Source: Natronomonas sp.
GTDB lineage: Archaea > Halobacteriota > Halobacteria > Halobacteriales > Haloarculaceae
Direction: 5' to 3'
Assembly: GCA_007121575.1 (NCBI GenBank)
Contig: SKKJ01000014.1
Coordinates: 1-9,502 of the forward strand
DNA: 9,502 nucleotides
A program made the position numbers and the translations under genes. Position 1 is the first letter of the stretch; the number at the start of each line of letters is the position of its first letter. The notes beneath the pieces were generated by a model. That model saw only the letters and a list, made by a program, of their open reading frames with translations, was not told the origin of the DNA and did not search any database. Positions 8,363-9,502 of this stretch are shown in pieces.

Positions 8363-8370
8363 AGTTAATC
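8363..8370 (+). promoter_or_regulatory. Putative TATA-like box of mdh
   Basis: AGTTAATC lies about 31 bases before the mdh ATG at 8398 and is preceded by an A-rich stretch (8351-8361) that could act as a BRE. A further TAATATA at 8295-8301 could serve a more distal start site, so the choice is uncertain. Confidence 0.35.
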
Positions 8371-8380
8371 GGCTCGCACG

Positions 8381-8396
8381 CCCGTTTTCGAACGGG
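8381..8396. repeat. Perfect dyad CCCGTT-TTCG-AACGGG ending one base before the mdh start codon
   Basis: CCCGTT (8381-8386) and AACGGG (8391-8396) are perfect reverse complements around a TTCG centre. If mdh is leaderless, this lies between the TATA region and the transcription start and could be a DNA operator. If transcription starts upstream, it would be a compact RNA hairpin next to the start codon. Confidence 0.5.
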
Positions 8397-8397
8397 T

Positions 8398-9312
8398 ATG
8401 AGCAAAGTTAGCATTATCGGTGCTGCCGGAACCGTCGGTGCCGCCGCGGGATACAACCTCGCGTTGCGCGATATCGTCGATGAGCTGGTGTTCGTGGACA
8501 TTCCGAGCCAACGGGAGACGACGATCGGGCAGGCTGCTGATACGAATCACGGGATCGCCTACGATTCGAACACGAGCGTCGTGCAAGGTGAGTACGAGGA
8601 CACCGCCGGTACGGATGTCGTCGTCATCACGGCCGGGATCCCGCGTAAAGAAGGACAGTCCCGGATCGACCTTGCGGGCGACAACGCGCCGATCATGGAG
8701 GATATCGGCTCCTCTCTCGATGAACACAACGACGACTACGTCTCGATCACGACCTCGAACCCGGTGGATCTGTTGAATCGCCACCTCTACGAAGCGGGCG
8801 ATCGCGATCGCCATTCCGTTATCGGCTTCGGTGGCCGTCTCGACTCCGCTCGGTTCAGGTACGTCCTCTCGGAGCGCTTCGACGTGCCGGTGAAAAACGT
8901 CGACGCGACGATCTTGGGCGAACACGGCGACGCACAGGTTCCCGTCTTCTCGAAGGTCCGTGTCGATGGCACCGATCCGTCCTTCGATGGTGACGAGAAA
9001 GAAGCGATTCTCGGCGACCTCCAAGAATCCGCGATGGACGTTATCTCTCGGAAAGGCGCGACACAATGGGGGCCCGCGACGGGGGTCGCACATATGGTCG
9101 AAGCGGTGCTCAACGATACCGGAGAAGTCCTTCCCGGTTCGCTCGTGTTGGACGGCGAATACGGTTATGAAGACACCGCTTTCGGCGTCCCAGTGAAACT
9201 CGGTTCGAACGGTGTCGAAGAGGTCATCGAGTGGGAACTCGACGACTACGAGTCGGAGCTGATGGACGAAGCCGCCGAAAAACTCTCCGAGCAGTACGAG
9301 AAAATCAGCTGA
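8398..9312 (+). CDS. mdh: Malate dehydrogenase (LDH-like, haloarchaeal type)
   Basis: A 304-residue NAD-dependent enzyme of the tetrameric lactate/malate dehydrogenase family, interconverting malate and oxaloacetate in the TCA cycle. The N-terminus [18 protein letters not shown] gives the Rossmann loop (GAAGTVG, residues 8-14), and FVDI places Asp34 at the end of the second strand, which favours NAD over NADP. The active-site loop [12 protein letters not shown] (78-89) has Arg83 where malate dehydrogenases hold the substrate-selecting arginine. Arg89, NPVD (121-124), the LDSAR segment (Asp149, Arg152) and the catalytic GEHGD (His176) are all intact. Length and sequence agree closely with my recollection of haloarchaeal Mdh. 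The ATG at 8398 is preferred over an upstream TTG at 8308, because homology starts at MSKV and the extra 30 residues have no family match. It is divergent from uvrA with a 207-bp gap. A probable IS left end follows downstream. Confidence 0.96.
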   Translation: MSKVSIIGAAGTVGAAAGYNLALRDIVDELVFVDIPSQRETTIGQAADTNHGIAYDSNTSVVQGEYEDTAGTDVVVITAGIPRKEGQSRIDLAGDNAPIMEDIGSSLDEHNDDYVSITTSNPVDLLNRHLYEAGDRDRHSVIGFGGRLDSARFRYVLSERFDVPVKNVDATILGEHGDAQVPVFSKVRVDGTDPSFDGDEKEAILGDLQESAMDVISRKGATQWGPATGVAHMVEAVLNDTGEVLPGSLVLDGEYGYEDTAFGVPVKLGSNGVEEVIEWELDDYESELMDEAAEKLSEQYEKIS

Positions 9313-9329
9313 ACGGTCGTCGGTGGCTC

Positions 9330-9335
9330 ATTTTT
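9330..9335 (+). terminator. Possible T-rich terminator after mdh
   Basis: ATTTTT starts 18 bases after the mdh stop codon. Archaeal transcription commonly ends in short T tracts without a hairpin. A run of five T is minimal, so this is weak. Confidence 0.25.
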
Positions 9336-9354
9336 ATAAAGAGCAAGGAGAATA

Positions 9355-9374
9355 CCTGCCCCTTTAGGGTCAGG
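9355..9374 (+). repeat. Imperfect hairpin in the presumed IS left end
   Basis: CCTGCCCC (9355-9362) pairs with GGGTCAGG (9367-9374) around TTTA, with one internal mismatch. IS200/IS605 transposases recognise such subterminal hairpins, and the placement ahead of tnpB suits a left-end structure. Confidence 0.5.
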
Positions 9375-9467
9375 ATGAATCCGACAACTCGGACACACTC
9401 CACAGCCGATGATAAGGCCGGATATTCCACCGCCCAACACGAATCTTTACAAGAAAAGCAGGTATAA
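9375..9467 (+). CDS. Tiny ORF (30 codons) abutting tnpB, doubtful
   Basis: An ATG immediately after the hairpin opens a 30-residue reading frame starting MNPTTRTHSTADDKAGYS. It ends in TAA at 9465-9467, and the next base begins an in-frame-to-tnpB ATG at 9468. Composition is polar (Thr, Gln, Asp) with no recognisable domain. The exact abutment could allow translational coupling to tnpB, or the frame may simply be open by chance inside a transposon leader. The plus-strand frame is also open upstream of this ATG through the mdh 3' region, which weakens the case for a gene. Confidence 0.25.
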   Translation: MNPTTRTHSTADDKAGYSTAQHESLQEKQV

Positions 9468-9488
9468 ATGATTATACAGGCGTTCAGA

Positions 9489-9502
9489 ATGCTGGAAGTC
9501 CA
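9489..9502 (+). CDS. tnpB: TnpB-family RNA-guided endonuclease / IS1341-type OrfB, first codons only
   Basis: Only the first four to five codons are visible (M-L-E-V and the start of the next), so the call rests on recalled similarity to haloarchaeal TnpB proteins that begin MLEVH plus the transposon-like leader just upstream. TnpB proteins are RuvC-type nucleases guided by an RNA made from the element's own end, and they help such elements persist. An alternative in-frame ATG at 9468 would add seven residues (MIIQAFR). The short visible stretch makes a chance match quite possible. Confidence 0.4.

Larger units (their letters stand above)
9337..9502 (+). mobile_element. Probable left end of an IS200/IS605-family (IS1341-type) element, cut by the window edge
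   Basis: Directly after mdh there is an imperfect hairpin at 9355-9374 (CCTGCCCC, TTTA loop, GGGTCAGG, with 7 of 8 pairs) followed by GATGAATCCGAC. Both resemble subterminal hairpins of haloarchaeal IS200/IS605 elements as I remember them. About 115 bases later comes ATGCTGGAAGTC, reading MLEV, the start of a common haloarchaeal TnpB subfamily. No tnpA is visible, so a tnpB-only (IS1341-type) element is likely. The left boundary is a guess, since the cleavage site cannot be read from sequence alone. An 8-bp inverted pair, ATACCTGC (9352-9359) and GCAGGTAT (9458-9465), brackets the leader. Confidence 0.5.

Noticed and set aside
8308..8397. 30-codon N-terminal extension of mdh from a TTG
   Set aside because: Family proteins start at M(S/T)KVS. 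The extension would run through the TATA-like box and the dyad.
1..9502. CRISPR arrays, tRNA or rRNA genes, toxin-antitoxin or defence islands
   Set aside because: No regularly spaced repeats, cloverleaf signals or known defence domains were seen. The only RNA-guided system hint is the partial tnpB at the right edge.

Overview
The window comes from a halophilic archaeon (Halobacteria). The evidence is a malate dehydrogenase of the haloarchaeal type, a very acidic modular cell-surface protein of the kind found in haloarchaea, acidic proteins throughout, moderately GC-rich codon use, and TATA-like boxes about 28 bases ahead of most start codons, as expected for leaderless haloarchaeal transcripts. 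I cannot assign a genus.

Layout. Positions 1-1891 hold three genes on the minus strand: a geranylgeranyl reductase family flavoprotein that runs off the left edge, a multi-pass membrane protein, and a small zinc-ribbon membrane protein. Each seems to have its own promoter, so they are probably neighbours rather than one operon. At 2009-5122 on the plus strand lies a 1037-residue secreted, membrane-anchored surface protein with Ig-like, DUF7827-like, BGTF-like and CARDB-like sections. It is followed by a 99-bp MITE-like element (5158-5256) with 15-bp perfect terminal inverted repeats. The element is flanked by a TCA duplication whose right copy is the uvrA stop codon. Next come uvrA (minus strand, start 8190) and, divergent from it, mdh (plus strand, start 8398), sharing a 207-bp promoter region. 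A perfect dyad with a TTCG centre sits immediately before the mdh start. The last ~165 bases look like the left end of an IS200/IS605 (IS1341-type) element with the first codons of a tnpB gene cut by the window edge.

Most of the window is chromosomal housekeeping (nucleotide excision repair, central carbon metabolism, a membrane-lipid-type reductase) with a surface-protein gene inserted in the order and two mobile-element traces. I see no CRISPR array, no rRNA or tRNA gene, and no convincing new defence or biosynthetic system. The points most worth a second look are the MITE at the uvrA stop codon, the IS left end with its tiny abutting ORF, the mdh-proximal dyad, and the surface protein, which lacks the usual PGF-CTERM sorting motif.
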